DNA of 64,000 nucleotides from UBA5336 sp038745855 (GTDB lineage Bacteria > Pseudomonadota > Alphaproteobacteria > Caulobacterales > Hyphomonadaceae), in contig JBCDLC010000001.1 of NCBI GenBank assembly GCA_038745855.1, positions 1-64,000 on the forward strand, given 5' to 3'. Positions 17,058-25,546 of this stretch are shown here, piece by piece. The position numbers and the translations under genes are program-made. How positions within the stretch are numbered: position 1 is the stretch's first letter; the number at the start of each line of letters is the position of its first letter. Below the pieces are notes generated by a model. The model was not told the origin of the DNA, did no database searches, and saw nothing but the letters and a program-made list of their open reading frames with translations.

Positions 17058-18449
17058 TCAAGCCAGCGGGAGGCGTAAAACAGCTTTCAATCCGGGCCTG
17101 TCAGGTGCACCACGTCCATCCATCAACAAGAGTTCGCCGCGGTGGACATCGGCGACAATGTCGACAAGCGCGAGACCGAGACCAGAACCGGGTTGCGTGC
17201 GTGCGCTGTCCATCCGGACGAAGCGCTCGACCACGCGGTCGCGCGCATGTTCGGGTATGCCGGGCCCACTGTCGATCACAACAAGATCAACCTTGTTGGT
17301 GTCCTTGTCTACGGCCATGTGCATGGCGATGTATCCGCCGGTTGGGGTGTACTTGATCGCGTTGTCGACGAGGTTTGAGAGCGCCTGGGAGAGCTGTGCC
17401 CGATCGGCCAGAACGATCGCCGTTTTGGCTTTCTCGACCCGGAAAGTGAGGCCCACGGCATCGGCGGCTGGCTCGAAGAACTCGGCAATTTCCTCCATCA
17501 ACTCGCCGACATCGGTTCGTACCATGCGCGCCCGGGAGGCGTTGCCGGCGCTGGACAGCCTGAGAATGGCGTTGAAAGTGGCGAGGACCCGGTCGACCTC
17601 TTCCAGCGTTGTTTCAAGCGTGTTCCTGGCCTTGTCGGGCGAGATATCATCATCGGCGAGCGCGCCCTCAAGCCGGTTGCGCACCTTCGAGAGGGGCGAC
17701 CTGAGATCGTGCGCGATGGAATCGCCGGTGTGGCGACTGGCCTTCACCAGGCGTTCGAGACGCTCAAGCATGGCGTTCATCCGCTCGGCGAGGCGGTCGA
17801 ACTCATCATTGGCACCGCGCAATTGGGCTCGCCTATGGAGGTCGCCGCCGATCACCGCTTCAGCGGTGCTGGCCAACTCTTCGGCCCTCCGGTTCACCCA
17901 ACGGGAGACGAGGACCCCACCTCCGAGTGCCAGGACGATACCGACCCCAAAAGCGACCCAGACCGCCTGGGTAATCCGGCTGGTGACCTCGTTCCGCTGC
18001 TGGGCATCGAAAGCTACCATCAACAGCGCATCGTCTCCAAGCCTGACGATCCGCCCTTCTGCCTCGATGGTCAGCAGCGAACCATCGGGGCGTTGCGCAT
18101 CAATCGGAAACTGGACCCAGCCAACGCCATCACCGGGCATGCCCGAAAGATCACCGCTGAGCTTCGTGCCGCGGGCGGTGGTCAGCTGGTAGAAGAAATA
18201 CCGGTCGGGAATTGATGCGCGTTCGATGAGCGATTGGTTGACCCTGGGCAACCCGCCGTCACGGAATGCTTTCTGGATGGAATCGAGTTCGGCATTCACG
18301 CGCTGGTCAGCGACAGAGCGGGTGTATTGGACCGTGGCGAAATACAGATAGATCAGCAGCCCTGCCGAGAAGATCGTGAACAGCAAAGCGTAAAGCACCG
18401 CCAACCGAAAGGTGGCGGTGCGTGTAAAGGGCGGAAGGGCCAGCTTCAT
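17058..18449 (-). CDS. Sensor histidine kinase (first pair)
   Basis: The 463-residue kinase has a membrane helix at about 12-33, a periplasmic sensing region, a second helix at about 160-182 and a HAMP linker. The phosphorylated histidine is in SIAHDLRSPLSKVRNRLEGAL, and the ATPase domain shows the N box (NLVDNAIKYTPTGG), G1 box (DSGPGIPEHAR) and G2 box (GSGLGLALV). Its start overlaps the stop of the response regulator gene by four bases, so they are cognate. The neighbouring degP gene on the same strand suggests a link to envelope stress. Confidence 0.92.
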   Translation of the reverse strand: MKLALPPFTRTATFRLAVLYALLFTIFSAGLLIYLYFATVQYTRSVADQRVNAELDSIQKAFRDGGLPRVNQSLIERASIPDRYFFYQLTTARGTKLSGDLSGMPGDGVGWVQFPIDAQRPDGSLLTIEAEGRIVRLGDDALLMVAFDAQQRNEVTSRITQAVWVAFGVGIVLALGGGVLVSRWVNRRAEELASTAEAVIGGDLHRRAQLRGANDEFDRLAERMNAMLERLERLVKASRHTGDSIAHDLRSPLSKVRNRLEGALADDDISPDKARNTLETTLEEVDRVLATFNAILRLSSAGNASRARMVRTDVGELMEEIAEFFEPAADAVGLTFRVEKAKTAIVLADRAQLSQALSNLVDNAIKYTPTGGYIAMHMAVDKDTNKVDLVVIDSGPGIPEHARDRVVERFVRMDSARTQPGSGLGLALVDIVADVHRGELLLMDGRGAPDRPGLKAVLRLPLA

Positions 18450-19117
18450 CCTTGCAAGCGATACCCCGCACCACGGACTGTGTGCAGCAGAGGCTCTTCA
18501 AAGTCCTTGTCGATCTTTGCGCGAAGCCGAGAAACGTGGACATCGATCACGTTGGTCTGGGGATCAAAATGATAATCCCAGACTTTCTCAAGCAGCATGG
18601 TTCGGGTAACGACCTGACCGGAATTGCGCATCAGATACTCGAGCAGACGGAATTCCCGTGGCTGAAGATCGATCTTCTGTTCACCCCGGCGAACCCGCCG
18701 CGAGAGGAGATCCATTTCCAGGTCGCCCGCCTTAAGCGTCGTGATCGGCACGTCACCAGGTTGGCGGCGGCCAAGGACCTCGATCCTGGCGAGCAATTCT
18801 TGAGGCGCAGGCGGCTTGGAGAGGTAGTCGTCGCCGCCTGCTTTCAGTCCTTCCACGCGCTGGTCGACATCTCCCAGATTGGTCAGGAACAGGACGGGGA
18901 CATTTCCACCGCCATCACGGTATTCCTGCACAAGTGTGAGTCCGTCCTTGTAGGGCAACATACGGTCGACAATCAGGATATCGAACGCGCCATCCCGCGC
19001 CGCTCTCAGACCGGTATCACCGTCATTGGCGATCTCGACCCCATGGCCAGCATCACCAAGGATCTTGGCAATGAAATCGGCGCTTTCCTGTTCGTCCTCA
19101 ATGACGAGTATCTTCAT
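18446..19117 (-). CDS. OmpR-type response regulator (first pair)
   Basis: The 223-residue protein has an N-terminal receiver domain with the phosphoacceptor Asp in LIVDRMLP (about residue 51), the conserved Thr in FLTNLGD and Lys in YLSKPP, and a C-terminal winged helix (FRLLEYLMRNSGQVVTRTMLLEKVW and DVHVSRLRAKID). It precedes and overlaps the kinase gene. It lies 41 bases behind degP on the same strand, so the three may be cotranscribed. Confidence 0.94.
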   Translation of the reverse strand: MKILVIEDEQESADFIAKILGDAGHGVEIANDGDTGLRAARDGAFDILIVDRMLPYKDGLTLVQEYRDGGGNVPVLFLTNLGDVDQRVEGLKAGGDDYLSKPPAPQELLARIEVLGRRQPGDVPITTLKAGDLEMDLLSRRVRRGEQKIDLQPREFRLLEYLMRNSGQVVTRTMLLEKVWDYHFDPQTNVIDVHVSRLRAKIDKDFEEPLLHTVRGAGYRLQG

Positions 19118-19158
19118 CCATTCGTCCCTGTTTCGATTGCGCCCCCGCGCTGCCCTGG

Positions 19159-20688
19159 TTAATCCACCTCCACCGTTATGAAGGAAGTGATATCGGCGTT
19201 TTGCACAGCCAGTAGGATCCGCTCGCGACCGGTTCGTTTTGCATCGGCGATCGCGTTGTCCATGGCTTCAACGGAAGAAACAGGATCGCCGTTAACCTCC
19301 AGGATCGCCATGCCCGGTCTTACACCAGCTTCTGCGAGGATACTGCCGTCTTTGACATCGGTGACGTAGAGACCTTGCTCATCTCGGCTGAGGTCCAACT
19401 CTTCACGAAGATCGGACGTGAGCGGCGTGTACGATCCGCCGAGCGGTCCTTCATCGCCGTCTGCATCGCTTGAAGCCGGCTCGCGTCTATTGAAGGCGGC
19501 CTGTGGATCTTCCGGACGTTCACCGACCGTGACCTTTACACTGATCTGGTCGCCGTCACGCAGAACCCCGAAGTCATTCGTGGACCCGGCAATGAGTGCG
19601 CCGACAGCCCGCGTCAGACGCGTTGAGTCGCGCACAGTCCGACCATTGACCGAGAGCACGATGTCGCCACGTTGGAGACCTGCCTTCTCAGCCGGGCTGC
19701 CCTCGGTGACATCATTGATGATCGCGCCTTCGTCAGAAGCGAGCTCAAGGCTCTCGGCGATATCGTCGCGCACATCGGAAATCGTCACGCCGAGCCAACC
19801 ACGCGAGACCCGTCCATCACGGATCAGCGTATCGGTAATTGTCTTTGCAAGGTCTGCCGGGATGGCAAAGCCAATCCCGACTGAACCGCCCGTTGGCGAG
19901 AAAATCGCTGTGTTCACGCCGATCACGCGGCCTTGCAGGTCAAATGTCGGCCCGCCGGAGTTTCCCCGATTGATGGCAGCATCGATCTGCAGAAAGTCGG
20001 TATAGGGGTTACTGGAACCGCCAATCTCGCGATCATCGGCGGAGATGATACCCGCCGTTGCCGTTCCGCCGAGACCGAACGGATTGCCCAGCGCCACGAC
20101 CCATTCACCCCTACGCATATCGACCGATTGACCGAATTCCACGAACGGGAATGTCTGATCTTCGAGCACTCTCAGCACGGCGAGATCAGTTTGTGGGTCT
20201 GTGCCGACCAGCTCGGCATCGTAGGTGTCGCCGCCCTCCAGGACGATTTCGATTTCCGTTGCGCCTTCTACAACATGGTTGTTCGTAACGATGAAACCAT
20301 CATCGGAAATGAAGAAGCCCGAGCCGAGCGATCGCGACTCGCGGGTTCGGGGACCTTCATCATCTTCCTCGCCTTCGCTTTCTTCCCGGCGGCGCTCCAT
20401 GAAGTCCTCGAACCCGGGCATTCCGCGGAACCGCTCCATGAAACGTTCCATATTTTCGAGATCGCTGACCCTTTGCTGGGACACCACGTTCACGCTCACA
20501 ACGGCCGGGCTCACTTGTTCAATGAGGTCCGCAAAGCTCATCGGCGCTCCGGCGGGAGGCTTCAGCTGAATGGCCTGCGCATCAGACGTCGTGACATATT
20601 CCGGCGCGAGGCTGATCACGCCCATGGCGACCGCCCCGATGGCAGCGCCCACAAGGGCTGTTGTCGAAAGGCCAAACCGTTTTGTCAT
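19159..20688 (-). CDS. degP: Periplasmic serine protease, Do family
   Basis: The 509-residue protein has an N-terminal membrane or signal helix (about residues 8-27) and a trypsin-like domain with His138 (NNHVVEG), Asp168 (TDLAVLRV) and Ser244 (RGNSGGP). Two PDZ domains follow, at roughly 290-380 and 420-500. An acidic insert (about 102-118, ESEGEEDDEG) lies in the LA loop. It degrades or refolds damaged envelope proteins. It starts the run degP, response regulator, kinase, glnE. Confidence 0.94.
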   Translation of the reverse strand: MTKRFGLSTTALVGAAIGAVAMGVISLAPEYVTTSDAQAIQLKPPAGAPMSFADLIEQVSPAVVSVNVVSQQRVSDLENMERFMERFRGMPGFEDFMERRREESEGEEDDEGPRTRESRSLGSGFFISDDGFIVTNNHVVEGATEIEIVLEGGDTYDAELVGTDPQTDLAVLRVLEDQTFPFVEFGQSVDMRRGEWVVALGNPFGLGGTATAGIISADDREIGGSSNPYTDFLQIDAAINRGNSGGPTFDLQGRVIGVNTAIFSPTGGSVGIGFAIPADLAKTITDTLIRDGRVSRGWLGVTISDVRDDIAESLELASDEGAIINDVTEGSPAEKAGLQRGDIVLSVNGRTVRDSTRLTRAVGALIAGSTNDFGVLRDGDQISVKVTVGERPEDPQAAFNRREPASSDADGDEGPLGGSYTPLTSDLREELDLSRDEQGLYVTDVKDGSILAEAGVRPGMAILEVNGDPVSSVEAMDNAIADAKRTGRERILLAVQNADITSFITVEVD

Positions 20689-20810
20689 CGTGTCACAAGC
20701 TCCAGTTTTTCCGGTGGTTTCGCGGCTCGGACCGAGATCTCTGTAAGCCTGATCGAAACCGAATTGTTATTAAACATCATCCATTTATGTGTCGCCAATA
20801 GGGCGGTCGT

Positions 20811-22049
20811 CTATGCCGGTGCCGTATCATCCACCAGGGAGGTGCGCACGTGCACCGCCTCATGCAAGGTGCGATGAACAGGGCAACGGTCTGCCATTTC
20901 CAGCAGCCTGTCGCGCTGCGCACCATCGAGCGCTCCGACGAGCGTGATTTCGCGGGTGAATATATCGACCTTCCGGTCTTCCTCGCAGTGCGCACAGTCC
21001 TCGGCATAGTCTTTCCCATGACGAAGCGCCACCGAGACCTTTTCCAGAGGCCAGCCCTTCCGGTCTGCATAGATCCGCAAGGTCATCGCCGTGCAGGCGC
21101 CAAGTCCAGCCGTCACCAAGTCGTATGGATCGGGCCCCTTACCGCCTCCGCCAGCATGGGCTGGTTCATCGGCCAAGAAGGTGTGCGTACCGACCGTGAT
21201 TACATTTTCGAAGCGCCCCCCGCCCGTCTCGGTCACCGTCATGTCATGAGCACCCGGAGAAGGCTTGACCGGGACAACCTGTGGGCTCGGATCCACATAG
21301 CGCCCGGCCCATGTGGCAATGGTCGAGGCGGCGTATATGGCGTCAGCCTTTTTTGTAAGCAGATGATCGGCCTTGTCGAGACTGATGAAAGATTTCGGAT
21401 GCTTTGCTGAAACAAAAAGGCCCGTTGCATTGTCGATGCCCACAGTCTGGTCGAGGGGCGCATGGAGAACGAGGAGCGGACGGCCCAGCGACGCTGCAGC
21501 TTCGCGAACATTCTGGCCGCGCACGTCCTCGACGAATTGGCGTTTCATTGTGAAGGGCCGGCCGGCGAGTGAAACCTCAGCGACGCCAGCGGTTTCGATC
21601 GCATCTAGACCGGTGCCAAACTGGTGCAGCACATGGTCGGCATCTGCCGGCGCACCAATGGTGGCCACGGCTTTCACGGCCGAAATCTGATGTGCGGCGA
21701 CGACAACAGCCGCCCCCCCGAGGCTGTGGCCGATGAGAAGGTCAGGTCCGCTATGGTGCTGGTTCAGCCAATTGGCAGCCGCGACCAGATCCTGGACATT
21801 TGTGGAGAAGTTAGTGTTTGCGAAATCCCCTTCGGAGTGGCCAAGCCCGGTAAAGTCGAACCGCATGACGGCGTAGCCCTGGCCGACCAGGGTTTCGGCG
21901 ATGCGTTTGGCCGCAAGGATATCTTTCGAGCAAGAGAAGCAGTGGGCGAACAAGGCCGTCGCCCGCACCTCGCCATCCGGGAGATCAAGGCGCGCTGCCA
22001 GGGATTGGCCGTCGGCCCCCGGAAAATCGATGCGGTTCGTCTCTACCAT
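20811..22049 (-). CDS. Alpha/beta hydrolase fused to an OsmC-like domain
   Basis: The 412-residue protein joins an alpha/beta hydrolase (residues about 1-255, nucleophile elbow LLIGHSLGGAA) to an OsmC/Ohr-like domain (about 270-412) with the redox cysteines in GLGACTAMTLRIYAD and ADRCPVHRTL. This fusion is widespread in proteobacteria. The OsmC half reduces organic peroxides in its relatives; the hydrolase substrate is unknown. I chose the ATG at 22049 because CAGGAG lies at proper spacing before it, whereas longer starts have none. A short inverted repeat lies 19-36 bases upstream. Confidence 0.88.
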   Translation of the reverse strand: MVETNRIDFPGADGQSLAARLDLPDGEVRATALFAHCFSCSKDILAAKRIAETLVGQGYAVMRFDFTGLGHSEGDFANTNFSTNVQDLVAAANWLNQHHSGPDLLIGHSLGGAAVVVAAHQISAVKAVATIGAPADADHVLHQFGTGLDAIETAGVAEVSLAGRPFTMKRQFVEDVRGQNVREAAASLGRPLLVLHAPLDQTVGIDNATGLFVSAKHPKSFISLDKADHLLTKKADAIYAASTIATWAGRYVDPSPQVVPVKPSPGAHDMTVTETGGGRFENVITVGTHTFLADEPAHAGGGGKGPDPYDLVTAGLGACTAMTLRIYADRKGWPLEKVSVALRHGKDYAEDCAHCEEDRKVDIFTREITLVGALDGAQRDRLLEMADRCPVHRTLHEAVHVRTSLVDDTAPA

Positions 22050-22067
22050 ATCGGGCTCCTGAACAGG

Positions 22068-22085
22068 TCCTACCTTTATGTAGGA
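22068..22085. promoter_or_regulatory. Inverted repeat before the hydrolase-OsmC gene
   Basis: TCCTAC (22068-22073) and GTAGGA (22080-22085) flank a six-base AT-rich spacer, centred about 28 bases before the start codon. The position suits a repressor operator covering the promoter or leader. It does not resemble the OhrR operator, and the regulator is unknown. Confidence 0.35.
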
Positions 22086-22151
22086 TCGTTCCTGGTAACC
22101 TGAAATCACGCTCGAGTGTAAGCCCGCGCTGAGGCTATACCGCGCTCTTAG

Positions 22152-22568
22152 TCAGGGGCTTGCATCTTCAGGTGCGACGGTATCGACGGGACCACCTGAA
22201 CGACGTTTTCTTGCAAGGGCGATAACGATCGCCGTCCCCGAAACCAGCAACACGAATGGCGCGCCCCACAGCAGCCATCCAGACGGTCCTTCTGCCTGCG
22301 GTCTGAAAAGGACGAACTCCCCATACCGTTCGGCAAACCAATCTCGAACGTCCTGGTCGGACGCCCCCTCTGCAACCAAGGTCCGAACACGCTCGCGCAT
22401 GTGTCCTGCAATGTCAGCCGCAGATTGGGAAATCGGCTCATTCTCGCAGGCGGCGCAACGGATCTCTCGCATGAGCGACTGCGCGCGCATTTCCTCGTTT
22501 GCCGTCAGTTCGGGTGCGGCCGCTTGGAGAAGCGGAAGAACGAGTGCGAGGAGGGCAGATTTGACCAC
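22152..22568 (-). CDS. ccmH: Cytochrome c maturation protein CcmH
   Basis: The 138-residue protein has a signal helix, the periplasmic redox motif CAAC in REIRCAACENEPI (about residues 36-48), a helical domain with DVRDWFAERYGEFVLFRP, and a C-terminal membrane anchor (about 99-120). It reduces apocytochrome c so that haem can be attached. The start is a GTG, five bases after the ccmF stop. It is the last gene of ccmI-E-F-H. Confidence 0.92.
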   Translation of the reverse strand: MVKSALLALVLPLLQAAAPELTANEEMRAQSLMREIRCAACENEPISQSAADIAGHMRERVRTLVAEGASDQDVRDWFAERYGEFVLFRPQAEGPSGWLLWGAPFVLLVSGTAIVIALARKRRSGGPVDTVAPEDASP

Positions 22569-22573
22569 GGCGC

Positions 22574-24496
22574 TTACTCGGCCGGCTGCGGGGCAGGCTG
22601 CTGGAGCGCACGGTTCGGGCGAAGTTTGCCAGAAAATGCAAGGAAACCGGCACTTCCCATCAGGAGCACGCCGAAGAAAACCAGGTCGATCAGCGGGTTG
22701 AAATAGGCGCGGAACGTCCAGCGAACCGTACCATCGATCACCCTTCGGTCACCGAGCGCAAGATAGAGATCACCCGTCGCTGTTTTCAATATTGCGGTTT
22801 CGGTCGTCGGCATGCGGGCCGCCGGGTAGTACCGCTTTTCGGGTTGAAGAACGTTGCGGTCCCCACCTCGACTCGCCTGGATCTGCGCTTCATCGGCGTA
22901 CCAGTTCGGGCCCTCCGTGGAGACCACCTCATCGAGCACAAGTGTCCATCCGGCGACGTTGGCCTGCTCACCGGCGGCAAGGTCTAGCGTGGTTTCGTAG
23001 CGCGCAGAGGTTTCGACGACAGCGCCGATCACGAAAATGCCGAGTCCGATATGGGCAAGTGACATGGCCCAGACCCGGCGGGAGAGCCTGCCCATCGCCC
23101 TCCACACAATCGCCCGCCTCTTGAGCTCCAGCACAGCGCCAGCAACGAGCCAGACGCCAAGCCCAAGGCCAAAAGCGGCGCCGACAGGTATTTCGAAAAC
23201 GCCGACGCCGAGCAAGGCAAAGACTAGCATAAGGCCGGCTAGGGCTGCCCCCCATCTCGAGATGCCCGCAAGGTCAGCCTTTCCCCAGCGCCAGGCCTGG
23301 ACCACGGGCAGTGCAAGCAGGGCCAGCGCCATGATCGGCGTGAAGGTGAGGTTGAAGTAGGGTTCACCGACTGACATCTGACGCCCGAACCCCTCGGCGA
23401 TCAGAGGAAACAGCGTTCCCAGCAAAACCGTCGCCGTCGCGACAATGAACACCACGTTGTTGGCGGCCAGCGCGCCTTCGCGACTGTTGAGCAGCCAATC
23501 CGGGCCCGCTTTCAGCGTGTTTGCCCGCCAGGCAAAGAGACCGAGGGCGAAACCGCCATAGGCCATGAGGCCAATCAACAGCAGGAGGCCGCGGGTCGGG
23601 TCCACGGCAAATGCGTGCACGGATGTCAGGATGCCTGAGCGAACCAGGAACGCCCCGAGGATCGAAAAGCAGTATGTCAGGACCGCGAGCAATACCGTCC
23701 AGGCCGCGAAGCTGCCGCGCTTTTCGGTGACGATCAGAGAGTGCATGAGCGCCGCGCCCAAAAGCCATGGCATGAAGGACGCGTTCTCCACGGGGTCCCA
23801 GAACCACCAACCGCCCCAACCAAGCTCGTAGTAGGCCCAATAGGAACCCAGCAAGATGCCAAGCGTCAGAGGTACGAAGGCGGCCATCGCCCAGTTGCGC
23901 GCAATCTTCGCCCATCTCCGGTCTACGCGGCCTTCCATGAGCCCTGCAGCAGCGAGCGAGAACACAAAGGAATAGCCGACGTATCCGAGGTAAAGCATCG
24001 GGGGGTGAAACGCGAGCGCAGGGTCCTGCAAGAGCGGATTGAGACCCTGACCCTGCAGGGGTGCCGGATCGAGGCGGAGGAACGGGCTTGATGCAAACAG
24101 CAGATACGCAAGAGACCCGACCGACAGAAGGCCTTGGACTCCAATCGCCCTTGCCTCAAAAACCGGCCGATCCGTTCGCAGTAACCAGGCCGCCGCCGCG
24201 CCAAACCCGAGGGTCACCAGGCACCACATCGCCATCGAGCCCTCATGATTCCCCCACGTCCCTGCGATCTTGTAGATCATGGGTTTGAGCGTATGGGAGT
24301 GATTATAGACCAGCGCTGAACTGAAATCCGATTGGACAAAAGCTGCGACGAGGCTTGCGAAGGCTAGGCCCATCGACACGAAACTTGCGGTGGCGAATTG
24401 GCCTGCAGCAGCCCTGTATCCCGCCAGCCCAGCAATTGTCTGGCTCAGCGCAAATCCGAAAGCCAGGAACGCCGCAAAATGCCCAAGCTCGATCAT
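22574..24496 (-). CDS. ccmF: Cytochrome c haem lyase subunit CcmF
   Basis: The 640-residue polytopic membrane protein carries the tryptophan-rich haem-handling motif WGGWWFWDPVENASFMPWL (near residue 230) and many membrane helices, ending with a helix before the C-terminus. It transfers haem from CcmE to apocytochrome together with CcmH. Its ATG overlaps the ccmE stop. Length is normal for the family. Confidence 0.96.
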   Translation of the reverse strand: MIELGHFAAFLAFGFALSQTIAGLAGYRAAAGQFATASFVSMGLAFASLVAAFVQSDFSSALVYNHSHTLKPMIYKIAGTWGNHEGSMAMWCLVTLGFGAAAAWLLRTDRPVFEARAIGVQGLLSVGSLAYLLFASSPFLRLDPAPLQGQGLNPLLQDPALAFHPPMLYLGYVGYSFVFSLAAAGLMEGRVDRRWAKIARNWAMAAFVPLTLGILLGSYWAYYELGWGGWWFWDPVENASFMPWLLGAALMHSLIVTEKRGSFAAWTVLLAVLTYCFSILGAFLVRSGILTSVHAFAVDPTRGLLLLIGLMAYGGFALGLFAWRANTLKAGPDWLLNSREGALAANNVVFIVATATVLLGTLFPLIAEGFGRQMSVGEPYFNLTFTPIMALALLALPVVQAWRWGKADLAGISRWGAALAGLMLVFALLGVGVFEIPVGAAFGLGLGVWLVAGAVLELKRRAIVWRAMGRLSRRVWAMSLAHIGLGIFVIGAVVETSARYETTLDLAAGEQANVAGWTLVLDEVVSTEGPNWYADEAQIQASRGGDRNVLQPEKRYYPAARMPTTETAILKTATGDLYLALGDRRVIDGTVRWTFRAYFNPLIDLVFFGVLLMGSAGFLAFSGKLRPNRALQQPAPQPAE

Positions 24497-24918
24497 GTCG
24501 CGGGACGCTCCACGTCTTTCAATTCGCGCGGGACGTAGTTCTCATCGTGCTTTGCCAGCAATTGGCTCGCTTCAAACGTGCCCCCGGGATTGAAGGCGCC
24601 CGTTGCAACAACACCTGATCCCTCGCGGAACAGATCCGGCGCGACGCCGCGAAAACTCACAAGGATCGTGTGATCGCTGTCATCAACAACGCTGAATGTA
24701 ATCAGCGCACCAGCGCTATAGGCAAGTGAACCGGGCTCTACAAAGCCTCCAATCTTGGCTCGCTCGCCGACTGCCGGTCCACCAGTCTCCGCAATCTGGG
24801 TTGGCGTATAGAAGAGGTTGGCGTTGTCCCGGGCAGCCACAAACACCAATGCGCCTGCCCCTAGCAACAGGGCGGCAGCAATGGACACTGTCCATAGACG
24901 GCGGGCACGGGCTCTCAT
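24493..24918 (-). CDS. ccmE: Haem chaperone CcmE
   Basis: The 141-residue protein has one N-terminal membrane helix (about 10-29) and an OB-fold periplasmic domain. The haem-binding histidine lies in KHDENYVP near the C-terminus (about residue 128), matching the HxxxY pattern. It accepts haem from CcmC and delivers it to CcmF. It sits between ccmI and ccmF. Confidence 0.95.
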   Translation of the reverse strand: MRARARRLWTVSIAAALLLGAGALVFVAARDNANLFYTPTQIAETGGPAVGERAKIGGFVEPGSLAYSAGALITFSVVDDSDHTILVSFRGVAPDLFREGSGVVATGAFNPGGTFEASQLLAKHDENYVPRELKDVERPAT

Positions 24919-24934
24919 GGGGAAGAGTATAGGA

Positions 24935-25546
24935 TCAGTCGCCCTGAATTGAACTGCGGCTTTCCGGTTGGTCGGGCGGTTGTGACGTTATGCTTGCGAC
25001 TTGTTCCCGCCAACGCGCCTGTTCTGGTGACCCATCCGGAAGGCGTGCCTCGATCGCGGACCAGGTCCGCAAGGCATCTGCCGAATTCCCAGATTGCCAG
25101 AACGCCAGACCTGCACGGAACCCGGCACGAAGCTGCGATGGATCTCGACCATAGGCCTCGGCATAGAGCTGTTGCGCCTCGGGGCCTACCGAACCATTCG
25201 AAAGAGACACAAAAGCATCGCCAAGACCGACGAGAGCCGGCACGTAGTTAGCATCCCTCCGCAGCGCCGATTGGAACGCCCGAACCGCGTCGGGCTCGCG
25301 GCCACGGTTCATCAGGAACTGGCCGATGAAAAAATGTGGCTCGGGATCATCGGGACGGGTCTGTGTCATGCGCTCCAATCGGGCGAGCATTTCAGCGCCT
25401 GTAAGCTCAGAAGGGTCGCGGGCGGCCAGCTCTTCCGCTCTTTTCGTGATCGGCTGGTCAGGAAGCCCCGGCGAGCCGACAAATAAGTAGCCGGTTAGTG
25501 CTATGAGTACCGCGCCAGCGAACAGGATACGCGGCAGAGTGATCAT
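24935..25546 (-). CDS. ccmI: Cytochrome c maturation protein CcmI, TPR part
   Basis: The 203-residue protein has one N-terminal membrane helix (about 6-24) and TPR repeats (DDPEPHFFIGQFLMNRGREPDAVRAF, YVPALVGLGDAFVSLSNGSV, ELRAGFRAGLAFW region) that bind apocytochrome c. It is much shorter than the two-domain CcmI of Rhodobacter and represents mainly the periplasmic chaperone part. The start overlaps the kinase gene stop by four bases, linking cytochrome maturation to the two-component pair upstream, as in the feuPQ-cycHJKL arrangement. Confidence 0.85.
   Translation of the reverse strand: MITLPRILFAGAVLIALTGYLFVGSPGLPDQPITKRAEELAARDPSELTGAEMLARLERMTQTRPDDPEPHFFIGQFLMNRGREPDAVRAFQSALRRDANYVPALVGLGDAFVSLSNGSVGPEAQQLYAEAYGRDPSQLRAGFRAGLAFWQSGNSADALRTWSAIEARLPDGSPEQARWREQVASITSQPPDQPESRSSIQGD

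Noticed and set aside
22152..25546. Missing ccmG and ccmABCD in the cytochrome c maturation cluster
   Set aside because: Alphaproteobacteria often split the genes into ccmIEFH (cycHJKL) and ccmABCDG (helABCDX). The cluster here is the normal first half.
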